A stretch of DNA of 64,000 nucleotides from an uncultured Arenicella sp. (lineage in GTDB: Bacteria > Pseudomonadota > Gammaproteobacteria > Arenicellales > Arenicellaceae): the NCBI GenBank assembly GCA_938048185.1, contig CALIVT010000001.1, forward strand, positions 186,001-250,000. Direction: 5' to 3'. A model generated the notes under the pieces. That model was not told the origin of the DNA. It did no database searches and worked only from the letters and a program-made list of their open reading frames with translations. Below, piece by piece: positions 46,176-55,636 of this stretch. Made by a program: the position numbers and the translations under genes. Numbering within the stretch: position 1 is the stretch's first letter; every line of letters starts with the position of its first letter.

Positions 46176-46358
46176 TTAAGGCGCGGTATTCTCAAGGCGA
46201 GTTTCGCGAGCTATTTGCCGCTTGATTTCGTGCTTGATTCTAGCATTTCGATGTTTGGGGATAATCACAAACCAGAGCAACACCAGTAGGGTTAGGCCCC
46301 ATGAGGTCCACACTTCAAATGCATACCCTCCCATATTAAAAAACTCAGCCCAATTCAT
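46176..46358 (-). CDS. ccmD: Haem exporter subunit CcmD
   Basis: This 60-residue single-helix membrane protein helps release holo-CcmE from the CcmABC complex. It begins MNWAEFFNMGGYAFEVWTSWG, with the conserved GGYAFEVW before the helix (about residues 18-36), then a basic tail. The ATG at 46358 overlaps the ccmC stop (ATGA), which decides the start. It is too short to be placed by most methods without this context. Confidence 0.94.
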   Translation of the reverse strand: MNWAEFFNMGGYAFEVWTSWGLTLLVLLWFVIIPKHRNARIKHEIKRQIARETRLENTAP

Positions 46359-47128
46359 ATTGATTCGCCCATTGCTAATGCACGAACCCATTTGCTTTTG
46401 CGCTCGTTGATTAGCACACGGTTACGCATAGTCAAGAACAGTGCGTAACCATAAAAAAACATAAAACCCACCGCCATAAATGCCAATGGCAGCAACATCG
46501 ACGGCGGCATTTTGGGGCCGCCTTCTGCGAATACAGTTACGCCCTGATGCAGGCTACTCCACCACTCTACCGAATAGTGAATGATGGGCACAATAACGAC
46601 CCCGACCACCGACAGCAGCGCCGCCGCTTTTTCAGCGGTTTTGCGCTCTTCAAAGGCGTAATAAACCGCCATGATTCCGAAGTACAGAAACAACAGAATC
46701 AACTCGGACGTTAGACGTGCGTCCCACACCCAATAGGTGCCCCAAATGGGCTTGCCCCAGATTGATCCAGTGAGCAAGGCCAGCGCGGTAAACGCCGCGC
46801 CAATAGGCGCTGAACAAATTGTCACGACAAACGCCATCTTCATGCGCCAAATCAAGCCTATAGCGCCGGCAACCGCCATCACCACATACACAAACAGTGA
46901 CATCCACGCCACCGGTACGTGTACAAACAAAATTCTAAAGGCGTCACCCTGTTGGTAGTCGGCCGGTGCCACAAACAGACCAAAATAGGCACCCAGAGCG
47001 CTGAGTGTTAAGAACAAGAAACCAAAGACCGGCGTCACATAACGACTGATACGGTAAAACTCACGTGGCGAACCTAGGCGGTGATAGGTCGTCGAGAGAA
47101 AGGTCCAAATACTGGTAAATGGGTTCAC
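46355..47128 (-). CDS. ccmC: Haem exporter/handling protein CcmC
   Basis: This 257-residue membrane protein of the haem-handling family loads haem onto CcmE. Six membrane segments are visible. The WWD-type region appears as GKPIWGTYWVWDARLTSELI near residue 124-143, flanked by conserved histidines in LFVHVPVAWMS and IIHYSVEWWSSLHQG. The predicted start is GTG at 47128. It lies between ccmB (23 bp) and ccmD (4-nt overlap). Confidence 0.96.
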   Translation of the reverse strand: MNPFTSIWTFLSTTYHRLGSPREFYRISRYVTPVFGFLFLTLSALGAYFGLFVAPADYQQGDAFRILFVHVPVAWMSLFVYVVMAVAGAIGLIWRMKMAFVVTICSAPIGAAFTALALLTGSIWGKPIWGTYWVWDARLTSELILLFLYFGIMAVYYAFEERKTAEKAAALLSVVGVVIVPIIHYSVEWWSSLHQGVTVFAEGGPKMPPSMLLPLAFMAVGFMFFYGYALFLTMRNRVLINERKSKWVRALAMGESI

Positions 47129-47151
47129 AACGGTTGCTTGATCGGTATTTG

Positions 47152-47817
47152 TTAGTTAATGGTTACTCTGAGTGCGCCAGCAATCGCGAATGGCGACAGT
47201 GTTAACGCAAGCGTTAAAATCGCGGCTAGGGCGTACAGTTGACTTGTTACGTCTAAGCCTTGTGTGGCTTGTGTCAACATACCCGCCCCAAAAATCAAGA
47301 TAGGTATGTAGAGCGGCAATATAATGATCGCAATAAGTACGCCACCGCGCCGTAATGTGACCGTTAACGCGGCACCAATGGCGCCGATTAACGTTAGCGA
47401 CGGCGTGCCCAGCAAAAGCCCAGCGAATAATACCCAAATTTGGTCCGAGGGTATATTGAATGTGAGGCATAAAACGGGTGAGAAGAGGCTTAAAACAAGA
47501 CCGGTTGCGGTCCAATGTGCGAGCGCTTTACCCAGCATGGCCAGCGGTAAGGAGCGCGGATGTATCAGCATTTGCTCTAAGGTACCGTCGTGATAGTCCG
47601 AATGGAACATGCTCTCGAGACTCAGCAGCGTAGCGAGCACGGCTGACACCCAAATAACACCGCCGCCAATACGCTGTAATAGGGCGTTTTCAGCGGGCAG
47701 GCTAAATGGAAAAAGCAGGGCGATGATGATAAAGAAAGTAAGCGGTTGAATCAGCGAGCTGGTGTTGCGAAACATCAGTTGCCATTCGCGGCGAAAGTAC
47801 AGCGTCAGAGTATTCAT
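47152..47817 (-). CDS. ccmB: Haem exporter permease CcmB
   Basis: This 221-residue permease is the membrane partner of the CcmA ATPase, needed to release CcmE-bound haem. Six membrane helices are visible, with the family motif WVSAVLATLLSLESMFHSDY near residue 55 and DGTLEQMLIHP just after. The second half has LGTPSLTLIGAIGAALT. Its ATG overlaps the ccmA stop (4 nt), as is common for this pair. Confidence 0.95.
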   Translation of the reverse strand: MNTLTLYFRREWQLMFRNTSSLIQPLTFFIIIALLFPFSLPAENALLQRIGGGVIWVSAVLATLLSLESMFHSDYHDGTLEQMLIHPRSLPLAMLGKALAHWTATGLVLSLFSPVLCLTFNIPSDQIWVLFAGLLLGTPSLTLIGAIGAALTVTLRRGGVLIAIIILPLYIPILIFGAGMLTQATQGLDVTSQLYALAAILTLALTLSPFAIAGALRVTIN

Positions 47818-48473
47818 GAGCCGTCCAGTTCGCTTAGTTTAAGCTCTTTTCGATAAGCGTTTATTGGGCTGTCAATCAGAGACTGGTGGTGGGTTAGGAT
47901 AATTACACCCCCTTTTTCTAAGTGCTCAACACACAGTTCTTCAATCAGGGCACGACCGTTTTTATCGATGCCAGTAAACGGTTCGTCCAGAATCCACAAA
48001 GAGAAGTTGGAGACTAATAATCGCGCAAACGCGAGTCGACGGCGTTGGCCAAAAGAGAGTTGCTGAGCGCTAAGGTCTGCGCACTGCAATATCTTTAAGC
48101 GATCAAGCGCTTCGTCTAACGCTTCTTCATTTTGATCGCTGTTCGAATTATTGCTCTCGAGTTGTTGGTAGTAGCGTAAATTTTCAATTGCTGTGAGTTC
48201 GTTTTTCAGGCCGTCTTTGTGCGCAATGTACGCGCACGCTGCGAAAAAGCTCAGGTTCACTAAGGCGTTTTCGTTATTCCAAACCAGTTCACCGGTCTCA
48301 GAGCGATTGATGCCTGCGATTATTCGTAAAAGACTGGTCTTGCCGCTGCCGTTCTCGCCAGTCACGTGCAAACACTCACCGCTTACGATCGAAAAATTGA
48401 GATTTTCGAACAACAGTTTGTCGCCGCGGGTGCAGGAGAGGTTTTTGGCAGAAATCGCTTGAGTGCTGGGCAT
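47814..48473 (-). CDS. ccmA: Haem exporter ATP-binding protein CcmA
   Basis: This 219-residue ABC ATPase drives CcmB. It shows Walker A VTGENGSGKTSLLR near residue 37-50, the signature LSFGQRRRLAFARLL near 133-147, and Walker B LWILDEPFTGID near 155-166, followed by the LTHHQ switch. The start is set to the ATG at 48473, just before the domain; the open frame continues upstream but those 35 residues are not CcmA-like. It is the first gene of the nine-gene ccm operon, divergent from ppk2 across about 108 bp. Confidence 0.94.
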   Translation of the reverse strand: MPSTQAISAKNLSCTRGDKLLFENLNFSIVSGECLHVTGENGSGKTSLLRIIAGINRSETGELVWNNENALVNLSFFAACAYIAHKDGLKNELTAIENLRYYQQLESNNSNSDQNEEALDEALDRLKILQCADLSAQQLSFGQRRRLAFARLLVSNFSLWILDEPFTGIDKNGRALIEELCVEHLEKGGVIILTHHQSLIDSPINAYRKELKLSELDGS

Positions 48474-48581
48474 CAGCGTAAGGTTTACCTTGGTTTTGCA
48501 AAACACGGAGTTTATCAATACCATGAGCTGCTTGCACAACAATAATTGCTCGCAAATAATGGCGTAGCGCGGAGACAATAA

Positions 48582-49391
48582 ATGAATTTTGATAAATACA
48601 AGTTTACTGGCGAGAGCGTACGTTTGGGCGACATAGCCACAAAATACAATGGCAAATTAGACAACGACGAACTTGATAAACGACGTGACGATGCGTGGGA
48701 AGAGCTTGCTGACCTACAAGAAAAACTCTACGCGGAGAATAAGCAATCGCTGCTGATTGTGCTGCAAGCCATGGATGCGGCGGGTAAAGACAGCACGATC
48801 GGCAAGCTAACCAAAAATTTGAACGCGCAAGGTTGCCAAATACACAGTTTCAAAAAGCCAAGCAAGGCCGAACTTGCGCAAGATTTTTTATGGCGAATAC
48901 ACGCCGCCGCGCCCGCGTCTGGTGGTATCACGATATTTAACCGGTCGCACTACGAAGACGTATTGATTGTGAAAGTACACGGCTGGAAAAGCCCTGAAAA
49001 AATTGCCGCTCGTTACCATCATATTAATAACTTCGAGTCATTGCTTGCCGACAGAGGCACGCGAGTGATTAAATTTATGCTGCACGTTTCGCCTGACTAT
49101 CAACTTGAGCGCTTCAAACGTAGGCTTGATATTCCCGGCAAAAATTGGAAGTTTAATCCAGGTGATTTAGACGAACGTCAACATTGGGCTGATTACATGG
49201 CCGCCTTTGAATCTGCGATTGAACAATGTGGCAGCGAAAAATCGCCATGGTATGTCGTGCCAGCTGAGAATCGGAAATTCAGAGACTATATGATCGCGTC
49301 CGTGATTAAAGATGCGCTGCAAGAAATGAGCCCTGAGTATCCAGTGCCAGAGTTTGACCCAGCGGAATTTAACTCAGATTCGATAAAATAG
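48582..49391 (+). CDS. ppk2: Polyphosphate kinase 2 (PPK2) family phosphotransferase
   Basis: This 269-residue enzyme transfers phosphate between polyphosphate and nucleotides (often polyP to AMP or ADP). Walker A LQAMDAAGKDSTIGK near residue 58-72 and the Walker B-like FNRSHYEDVLIVKVH near 112-126 are clear, as is HVSPDYQLERFKRRLDIPGKNWKF near 160-183 (core: LERFKRRL). Length and motif spacing fit the single-domain class III type, but the nucleotide preference is not readable by eye. GGAGA lies before the ATG. It is convergent with the Sel1-repeat gene. Confidence 0.93.
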   Translation: MNFDKYKFTGESVRLGDIATKYNGKLDNDELDKRRDDAWEELADLQEKLYAENKQSLLIVLQAMDAAGKDSTIGKLTKNLNAQGCQIHSFKKPSKAELAQDFLWRIHAAAPASGGITIFNRSHYEDVLIVKVHGWKSPEKIAARYHHINNFESLLADRGTRVIKFMLHVSPDYQLERFKRRLDIPGKNWKFNPGDLDERQHWADYMAAFESAIEQCGSEKSPWYVVPAENRKFRDYMIASVIKDALQEMSPEYPVPEFDPAEFNSDSIK

Positions 49392-49393
49392 CC

Positions 49394-49415
49394 GTTATCG
49401 TCATATGGCGATAAC
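49394..49415. terminator. Weak hairpin between convergent ppk2 and Sel1 genes
   Basis: GTTATCG and CGATAAC pair over 7 bp around an 8-nt loop, directly after the ppk2 stop. No clear T run follows on the plus strand, and only four T on the minus strand after a short gap. It could be a weak or rho-assisted stop for both genes. Confidence 0.35.
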
Positions 49416-49456
49416 TGATACGGCCAGGTCAGTTGCGCTAGTTAAGAATAGGGGGC

Positions 49457-51244
49457 TTAAGGCGTAACGCCAAGCGCGTCGAGATTACGTTTAGCCACGT
49501 TGTCCCCTTGTTTAGCGGCTCGCTGGAACCATTCGATCGCCGTTTTCCGGCTGGCCTCAACACCTCGACCTCGTGCGTACATCATGCCTAAATTGGTTTG
49601 TGCGCCGGGGTAACCTTGGTTGGCCGCTAACTCATACCATTTGAATGCATCGTTATAGTCGCGTGGTAAGACTAGCCCATCTTCATATAGGCTTGCCAAG
49701 TCTGATTGCGCCCATGCTCGCCCATCGTTAGCGAATCGCTGAATAGCGGGTAAAGCAGCACGAATCATGGTATCGGCAGTTTTTCTGTTTTTCTCAAAGC
49801 CTCGACCGAGAAAGTACATATACGCAAGTCTGAATTGCGCCCGCGCGATGCCTTTATCGGCGAGTGGTTGTAATAGCGCTGCAGCAATGCCGTACTCGCC
49901 TTGGTAGTAGGCTTCTAAGCCCTGCTTAAGATATTGTCGATCAAAGGTTTGCTGCTCGTTAGTCTGCGCTGACACCGGCTTGGTCGCGGGTTTTGGCGTA
50001 TCGATTGTGGAAATTGAGGGCTCACTTGCGGCCACCGAGTCAGTTTCCTCTTCTACCTCTTGGTCTTGAACTTCTTGGGCTTTTTCGGCCAATGGCTTGG
50101 CGCGTGTTATCAAGGCTTCGATCAATGGAATGGAATCGTGCGTCGAGTCGATAACGCTGACGGTTGCTAGATGAGCAGATGCCGCTTGGAAGTCACCCTC
50201 GATAACCGCATTATTCGCTTTACCGACGAAGGTATCGGCGATCTTCTTGATACCTAACAAGGCTTTTCCGTTCTTTGGTTCTATGTCTAAAACTTGCTGA
50301 TAAAAATACAGAGCGTTCGAGCGTGCGGGCAAAATAAGCGCGTTCTTTTTAGTTGCCGCGCTCGCTTTGCTGAAGAGTTCGTCGATCGCTTTATTGGTCT
50401 TCCAAGTATCGATGGCTGTGGCAAACTCTGCCGCTTCGTCAGATTGAGCGTCAATTTTATTCAGGCCGGCGAGTACCGACTCGGCGACCGTTAGTTTGTC
50501 TTTTTCAAGTGCGCTATAACCTGCGCTCATAAATCGCGACTTTAAATAATCGATGCCTTCTCGTGCCGCCGAGTTGCGTGGGCTGATCGCGAGAATTGCT
50601 TCGTAAGAGAGCAATGCATTGGCGTCGACAGGCTTGATTAGCTCACCTTTAGATATATATTGCTTGGCTTGGTCTAATAGGGCTCTGATTTGTAGGTCTT
50701 GTGCGTCTTGAGACCGGTATTCACCAGCGCGGTCTAAGTCTGTGTCGCGACTGAACGATAACTCGGGGTCGCTTGCCTCGCTCTCGAGTATCTCTTTCTG
50801 TTCATCAATAGAGAGATCGGTTTCACCAAGCCGGCCTTGTGTTGCCAAATTAGGCGCGGTGGTTTCTAAGGTCGATTTTTTGTTGTTTGGCCAAAAAAAG
50901 GCGAGCAGAATCAGCATGACGATAAAGGTCGCAACCCAATTGCTGATGCTCATATTGCTGTAACGGCTAAATATGCCAAGCTTGGGCTTGTTAGACACAC
51001 CGCTTAAATTACCACCAATAACTTGTTGTCGCCGTGGAGGCGCATTTAAGTCGAATTCGCCAGTGGGCGGTGTGGGGCGAGCCGTCTTCGAGTTGACCTT
51101 GGTGCGGCCTGATAGCGCAGTCTCTATCTCTGAGCGTGAGGGTGCTTTCGGTTCACTCGTTATCGAGTCGGTTTGCCCGAGGCTTTGCTCTTGGTTTTTC
51201 CCTGTAGAGCTGGAACCCGTATTGGTGCGTGACGCGTTTGACAT
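49457..51244 (-). CDS. Membrane-anchored Sel1/TPR-repeat protein
   Basis: The 595-residue protein has a polar, low-complexity cytoplasmic N-terminus (to about residue 95), one membrane helix (NWVATFIVMLILLAFFWP near 102-119) and a long periplasmic part. Weak TPR-like helices occupy about 180-380; an acidic linker (EEVEEETD type) follows near 400; Sel1 repeats come after 460, for example AQFRLAYMYFLGRGFEKNRKTA and TNLGMMYARGRGVEASRKTA. Such proteins usually act as scaffolds in envelope processes. Partner and role are unknown. It shares strand and a short gap with the following lipoprotein gene upstream. Confidence 0.82.
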   Translation of the reverse strand: MSNASRTNTGSSSTGKNQEQSLGQTDSITSEPKAPSRSEIETALSGRTKVNSKTARPTPPTGEFDLNAPPRRQQVIGGNLSGVSNKPKLGIFSRYSNMSISNWVATFIVMLILLAFFWPNNKKSTLETTAPNLATQGRLGETDLSIDEQKEILESEASDPELSFSRDTDLDRAGEYRSQDAQDLQIRALLDQAKQYISKGELIKPVDANALLSYEAILAISPRNSAAREGIDYLKSRFMSAGYSALEKDKLTVAESVLAGLNKIDAQSDEAAEFATAIDTWKTNKAIDELFSKASAATKKNALILPARSNALYFYQQVLDIEPKNGKALLGIKKIADTFVGKANNAVIEGDFQAASAHLATVSVIDSTHDSIPLIEALITRAKPLAEKAQEVQDQEVEEETDSVAASEPSISTIDTPKPATKPVSAQTNEQQTFDRQYLKQGLEAYYQGEYGIAAALLQPLADKGIARAQFRLAYMYFLGRGFEKNRKTADTMIRAALPAIQRFANDGRAWAQSDLASLYEDGLVLPRDYNDAFKWYELAANQGYPGAQTNLGMMYARGRGVEASRKTAIEWFQRAAKQGDNVAKRNLDALGVTP

Positions 51245-51350
51245 TGATGTGGAATATAAGTGTGATTTTTATCGTTAGGCGACAATCCCGATCACAAATA
51301 TTACCATAGTGTCGTACACCGATAAGTGATTTGCGCACGGGCGGCGGTAA

Positions 51351-51995
51351 TTAGTCGACCGGTAAGAAGCCACGTTTTCGATCCGTTGATTCCACCTCAA
51401 ACCAGCCATCTTGTTGATTAATAACATAGATACCGGTGCCGGGCTCTAGTCGTGCAATGGTCGATGAGTACGGATTGGGTTTAGTTAACACGGTGTATGC
51501 TCGATCAACAATAATGAGTTGCGGCCCTTGGCTTAACGGTGCGGCTTCTTTAAGTTGCGAACTGATGCCTGTTTTTCGAGCCGCGTTTTTTTGATTTATC
51601 TTGTCTTCAAAGTTTATGCGAGACAGTAATGTCATGCGCTCTAGCCATTTGAGGTTTAACTCCGATAGGTGGCCATTTGCGGTGCTAATGTCATTCTGTA
51701 TTTCGAACTGGCGAATTGCCTTGGCTGAGCGCGGGCCCCAAAGGCCGTCTACTGCGCCGATCCTAAAGCCAAGTTTTAGTAGTGCTGTTTGTGCGAATCG
51801 AACATCTTTTTTCGATGCGTTGACGATTTTTTCAGAGCTGTATTGCAAGGCCTGAACCGAGCTGGGCGCTGGTTTAGGCTCTTCAATTTCAGGTTTTTTC
51901 TTGCTGGGTATACAAGCAGATAGCCCCCCAAGCAGGATTAACAGTACGGTGAAAACTAAGTTATTCGACGTTTTTTTACTAATTCTTGGGTACAT
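51351..51995 (-). CDS. Lipoprotein with peptidoglycan-binding and SH3-like domains
   Basis: This 214-residue protein has a signal peptide with lipobox LGGLSAC (cysteine near residue 28). Residues about 65-100 match the PG_binding_1 fold (QTALLKLGFRIGAVDGLWGPRS, then AIRQFE), and the C-terminus (about 160-213) looks like a bacterial SH3 domain (LEPGTGIYVINQQDGWFEVE). Both modules bind cell wall. It is 106 bp upstream of the Sel1-repeat gene on the same strand, so the two may be cotranscribed and act together in the envelope (inference). Confidence 0.82.
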   Translation of the reverse strand: MYPRISKKTSNNLVFTVLLILLGGLSACIPSKKKPEIEEPKPAPSSVQALQYSSEKIVNASKKDVRFAQTALLKLGFRIGAVDGLWGPRSAKAIRQFEIQNDISTANGHLSELNLKWLERMTLLSRINFEDKINQKNAARKTGISSQLKEAAPLSQGPQLIIVDRAYTVLTKPNPYSSTIARLEPGTGIYVINQQDGWFEVESTDRKRGFLPVD

Positions 51996-52204
51996 ATTAT
52001 CCGATAAGAAAACCCAGCAGACGCGAGTCGATCTTAATATTGCACTCTATTTTTAGCTTACAAAATGATCTTTGGTACAAAATAAGCTAATGCACCGCCA
52101 ACTGCCAGGTTGGGTAATTTGGTGAGCCGATGTTGGAGTCAACCATCTCTCATATCGCCATTTATAACGTATTTGAGCAGCGTATTAAAGCGAAACAAAG
52201 ATTG

Positions 52205-52765
52205 TCATAAATGCTTGACCGTCATTAGGCCGGTTTTTGCGTCGGAATTCACTTCAACAATGGCGCCAAACTCAAGCTGTAAGCGAAAGAGATGAGTCAT
52301 CGGTGTTTCTAAAATATAGCCGTGAATAAGGCGCTGCACGCCAGAGTGCGTGACTATAGCGATGCTTGCATGCGGTTGGTGAATGACTTCCTGCCAAAAA
52401 TCGTCAACCCGTTTGTGCATGCTCAACATGCTGTCGCCGTTTGGCGCTGCTTGGTCAACAAAATGATTCATCCAGGTTTTCGCTTCCTCAGTTTTAAACT
52501 CGTTCCAAGGTAGTAGCTCCCAGTCACCAAAATTGTATTCCATTAGACGAGGGTCGCTCACGCGTTGCTCTGTGGTCACGTATTCGGCAAGTCTGGCGCA
52601 GCGCTTTAGTGGGCTAGTATAAACCACATCGTATTGTGGCAATATTTTGCTGAGCACCACGTCCTTTTCCTGCATAAAGCTATCGGCTAGATCAAGGTCT
52701 GTCTGTCCATAGCAAATGCCGCTGTCAATTTGCGGTGTGGTGTGACGAATAAGATGAATGAGCAT
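52205..52765 (-). CDS. cobC: Histidine phosphatase, probable alpha-ribazole phosphatase
   Basis: The 186-residue phosphoglycerate mutase-like protein has the catalytic histidine in LIHLIRHTTP (near residue 8), a second arginine/glutamate region (YTSPLKRCARLAEY near 48-61, NFGDWELLPW near 78) and the late histidine in IVTHSGVQRLIHG near 143. In the B12 pathway CobC removes phosphate from alpha-ribazole 5'-phosphate or cobalamin phosphate. The role is inferred from the family plus its position as the last gene of the cobalamin operon, 47 bp after cobS. Confidence 0.87.
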   Translation of the reverse strand: MLIHLIRHTTPQIDSGICYGQTDLDLADSFMQEKDVVLSKILPQYDVVYTSPLKRCARLAEYVTTEQRVSDPRLMEYNFGDWELLPWNEFKTEEAKTWMNHFVDQAAPNGDSMLSMHKRVDDFWQEVIHQPHASIAIVTHSGVQRLIHGYILETPMTHLFRLQLEFGAIVEVNSDAKTGLMTVKHL

Positions 52766-52812
52766 GGGTTAAGGAGTGCACTGGTTTATATAGTAGAGAG
52801 TCCGCGCTAACG

Positions 52813-53604
52813 CTAAGCGAGGCTTGCAGCGGCGGCGAGGTAGAACGCTAGCTCGGACAACTGTTGGGTCGCGCCTAAGATATCGCCGGTGTACCCGCCT
52901 AGGCGGCGGTCACAGTAGTTAATAAATACCTTCGCGGTTAGCATTGCGATTGCGCTGGCGATTAACAAGGTGAGCGGGGCAAGAATGCCTAGTACCAGCA
53001 TTGGTACGGCACAGATCGCAATGCTAAAGCGCTTGTCGATAGAATTGAAACGTTGTTCGGTGATTGGTTTTACCTTGCTCAAATCAATATCTTGTACATA
53101 GTCGTGCGAGTCGATCACCATCGATGAAATTTGACGACTCAAGGTGTGCGCACTGATATAAATAGCCGCAAAACAGATAGGGTAAGCGCCAGAGGCCAGC
53201 TCGACCAACGTCAATAGTTTGATCGCGAGCATAAAAAACAAGCCAACCGTGGCATAGGTACCGACGCGGCTGTCTTTCATAATGGTGAGTACTTGTTCTG
53301 TGCTCCAACCACCGCCTAATCCGTCGCAACTGTCAGCGAAACCGTCTTCGTGAAACGCGCCGGTGGCGAGCAACGTGGCGACCATTGATAAGGCGACGCT
53401 TAGCGTGGTTCCAAACAGTAAACTCGCAACGCCAAATACCAAAATGGCAATGGTGCCGATGACAATGCCAACCGCTGGAAAATACTTACGTGACCGGTTT
53501 AAGATGTGTTGCGAATGTTGCGCCGAAGCCGGCACTGGAATGCGCGTGTAGAACATCAGCGCGGCCCAGAAGTAGTCTTGCTCACGCGCGGCTTGGTCAG
53601 TCAC
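52813..53604 (-). CDS. cobS: Adenosylcobinamide-GDP ribazoletransferase (cobalamin synthase)
   Basis: This 263-residue inner-membrane enzyme joins alpha-ribazole(-phosphate) to adenosylcobinamide-GDP, the last step of B12 assembly. Motifs: MFYTRIPVP near residue 18-26, GAFHEDGFADSCDGLGGGW near 86-104 with acidic metal-binding residues, and MKDSRVGTYATVGL near 112-125. Seven or so membrane segments are visible. The start is GTG at 53604, overlapping the preceding gene's stop by 8 nt. Confidence 0.95.
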   Translation of the reverse strand: MTDQAAREQDYFWAALMFYTRIPVPASAQHSQHILNRSRKYFPAVGIVIGTIAILVFGVASLLFGTTLSVALSMVATLLATGAFHEDGFADSCDGLGGGWSTEQVLTIMKDSRVGTYATVGLFFMLAIKLLTLVELASGAYPICFAAIYISAHTLSRQISSMVIDSHDYVQDIDLSKVKPITEQRFNSIDKRFSIAICAVPMLVLGILAPLTLLIASAIAMLTAKVFINYCDRRLGGYTGDILGATQQLSELAFYLAAAASLA

Positions 53605-54577
53605 TTAACGCCCCACGTTTAGCGCGTGCCTGGTCGAGCTGGGTGCAAATCGATTCGATGCCTAGAAGAATGCGCACGGTATGTCGTTGTATATGGTCGG
53701 GGTCAACAAAGAACAAATTGCCATGCTTTACTGCGTCCAGGCTTTGCCATTGTTGCCAGTCGTCAAGCCAGTCGGGGCGCGCGTCTGACATGCCGCTGGC
53801 GATAATGGCTTGCGGGTTGCGTTCTAAAATTGACTCAATATTAATGATCGGCGCAATTGTTTTTTCACTGGCGTAAATGTTCTCACCACCACACACTTTA
53901 ATGGCGTCGCTAATGATGTGCTTGCCGTTGATCGTCTGTAGTGGTGAGTTCCATACCTGATAAAATGTGGTTACGCGTGGCTTAGCTTGGTAGCGAGTGG
54001 TGAACGAGTTTAGGCTCTCTAAATACTCACGCATCGCGTTATCTGCGTATTCGAAATGTCCGCTAAGCGTACCAATATCACGCACACTTTTTGCGAGGTC
54101 ATCAAGCGTATCCGGTTGATCAACGTACACCGGGTAACCTAGTTCCTTGATACGAGCGACACTGGCATCTGAGTTACCTGACTCCCATGCGATTACTAGG
54201 TCTGGGTTTAGCTCCAAAATTTTCTCAAGATTCGTCTTTGCATAACCGCCCACCAGCGGCAAGGTTCGTGCCGCCTCGGGGAAGTCACTGTACGAAACCA
54301 CGCCGACTAATTGTTGGCCTGCGCCGGCAGTAAACACGTTCTCGACAATATGCGGGGCTAAGGCAACGATGCGCTGTGCTGGTTTGGCTAAACGCACACT
54401 ATTGCCTGTAAAATCGGTGACTTCAATTGCCGAGCTCTTGACCAAAGGTGTGCCGTTGTTCTCAACCGCGCCTACTTTGGCTTGGGCTTCTGGTCTCGTC
54501 GGGTCGGCTGACTTAAGTTCACCACAAGCCGCCAGCAGAATGAAAATTGTAAACAGAAAAATGACACGCATTGTCAT
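53597..54577 (-). CDS. btuF: BtuF-like cobalamin-binding protein of an ABC importer
   Basis: This 326-residue protein has a lipoprotein-type signal (FILLAACGE, cysteine near residue 18) and a periplasmic binding domain with RIVALAPHIVENVFTAGAG near 69-87, then PLVGGYAKTNLEKILELNPDLV near 105 and IASGMSDARPDWLDDW near 262. The pattern is that of BtuF/FecB class III binding proteins. It overlaps cobT by 4 nt upstream. The matching permease and ATPase genes lie 4 kb away in the same operon, separated by four synthesis genes. Confidence 0.85.
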   Translation of the reverse strand: MTMRVIFLFTIFILLAACGELKSADPTRPEAQAKVGAVENNGTPLVKSSAIEVTDFTGNSVRLAKPAQRIVALAPHIVENVFTAGAGQQLVGVVSYSDFPEAARTLPLVGGYAKTNLEKILELNPDLVIAWESGNSDASVARIKELGYPVYVDQPDTLDDLAKSVRDIGTLSGHFEYADNAMREYLESLNSFTTRYQAKPRVTTFYQVWNSPLQTINGKHIISDAIKVCGGENIYASEKTIAPIINIESILERNPQAIIASGMSDARPDWLDDWQQWQSLDAVKHGNLFFVDPDHIQRHTVRILLGIESICTQLDQARAKRGALSD

Positions 54578-55611
54578 GCTGCACTCACTCCTGCGTCCGC
54601 GAAACTTGCCATCTCGTTGTGTAAAGCCAAAGCGCTGCGAATCACTGCGACGGCGACACCTGCGCCGCTGCCTTCGCCTAAGCGCATGCCTAAGTCTAAT
54701 AGTGGGCGTGCTCTTAGTTCGGATAACGCGAGCGCATGTGCAGGCTCGGCCGACTTATGTGCGAACAGCATCCAGTTCCGACAGCTTGGGTTAATTTGCA
54801 CTGCGAGCAGTGCGGCCGCAGTGGTAATAAAACCATCAACAAGTACCGGAACGCCCGCTTGCGCAGCGGCGATATAGGCACCACACAAACCGGCTATCTC
54901 TAAACCGCCGACGGTACGCAGAATATCCAATGGCGAGTTATTATGCTCCGCATGCAGGCTAAATGCCTGATACAGCGCTTTTTGTTTGGCGCCGATACCC
55001 GCAGCGTCAACGCCAGTACCGGGCCCAACGGTGGTCTCAGGCGACTGGTTTAGAATCAAGCTATAGATAGCCGAGGCAGACGTGGTATTGGCAATGCCCA
55101 TGTCGCCACCGATAAATAGCTGGGCGTCAGTCTTAAGCTGATCGCGGCCCGCTGCGAGCGCCGCCAGCATAAGCTCGTATGACATCGCGGGTCCTTGTGT
55201 AAAGTCATTCGTGCCGGGCGCGAGCGCAAGGTTTACTAAACCCTCAGCGTCCTCGATAGACCTAGCAAGCCCCATGTTGACCACACTAAAATGTGCCCGC
55301 AACTGTTTGGCGAGCACGCTAATCGCAGCGCCACCAGCCAAAAAGTTATAGACCATTTGCGTGGTTACTTCTTGGGGGAAGGCCGATACTCCTTGTTGAC
55401 AAACACCGTGATCAGCCGCGAACACGCAAACCTGAATGTCGTCTATTTGCGGTGTGTTGCGCGCCTGCCAACCGCAGAAATCGATAGCAATTTCTTCTAA
55501 ATACCCCAATGAACCCGCTGGCTTGGTGAGCAATTTTTGGTGTGCCTCAGCACTATTGATCGCCGTAGAATCAGGGTCTGCAGCGTCTTGGTGAAACCAA
55601 TGGTTTGTCAT
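54574..55611 (-). CDS. cobT: Nicotinate-nucleotide-dimethylbenzimidazole phosphoribosyltransferase
   Basis: This 345-residue enzyme makes alpha-ribazole phosphate from nicotinate mononucleotide and a lower-ligand base such as dimethylbenzimidazole. Motifs: KPAGSLGYLEEIA near residue 31-43, VFAADHGVCQQGVSAFPQEVT near 64-84 (core: ADHGVCQQGVS), GGDMGIANTTSASAI near 167, VGPGTGVDAAGIG near 191, and MRLGEGSGAG near 313-322 with the catalytic glutamate. No bluB is in the window, so the base may come from outside or another locus. Confidence 0.96.
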   Translation of the reverse strand: MTNHWFHQDAADPDSTAINSAEAHQKLLTKPAGSLGYLEEIAIDFCGWQARNTPQIDDIQVCVFAADHGVCQQGVSAFPQEVTTQMVYNFLAGGAAISVLAKQLRAHFSVVNMGLARSIEDAEGLVNLALAPGTNDFTQGPAMSYELMLAALAAGRDQLKTDAQLFIGGDMGIANTTSASAIYSLILNQSPETTVGPGTGVDAAGIGAKQKALYQAFSLHAEHNNSPLDILRTVGGLEIAGLCGAYIAAAQAGVPVLVDGFITTAAALLAVQINPSCRNWMLFAHKSAEPAHALALSELRARPLLDLGMRLGEGSGAGVAVAVIRSALALHNEMASFADAGVSAA

Positions 55612-55636
55612 AAATCGTTGTTGTTTGATTAAGTTG

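Noticed and set aside
52053-52090. Inverted repeat TTAGCTTA/TAAGCTAA downstream of cobC
   Set aside because: The loop is 22 nt and there is no T run on either strand, so I do not call a terminator; an operator role cannot be supported.
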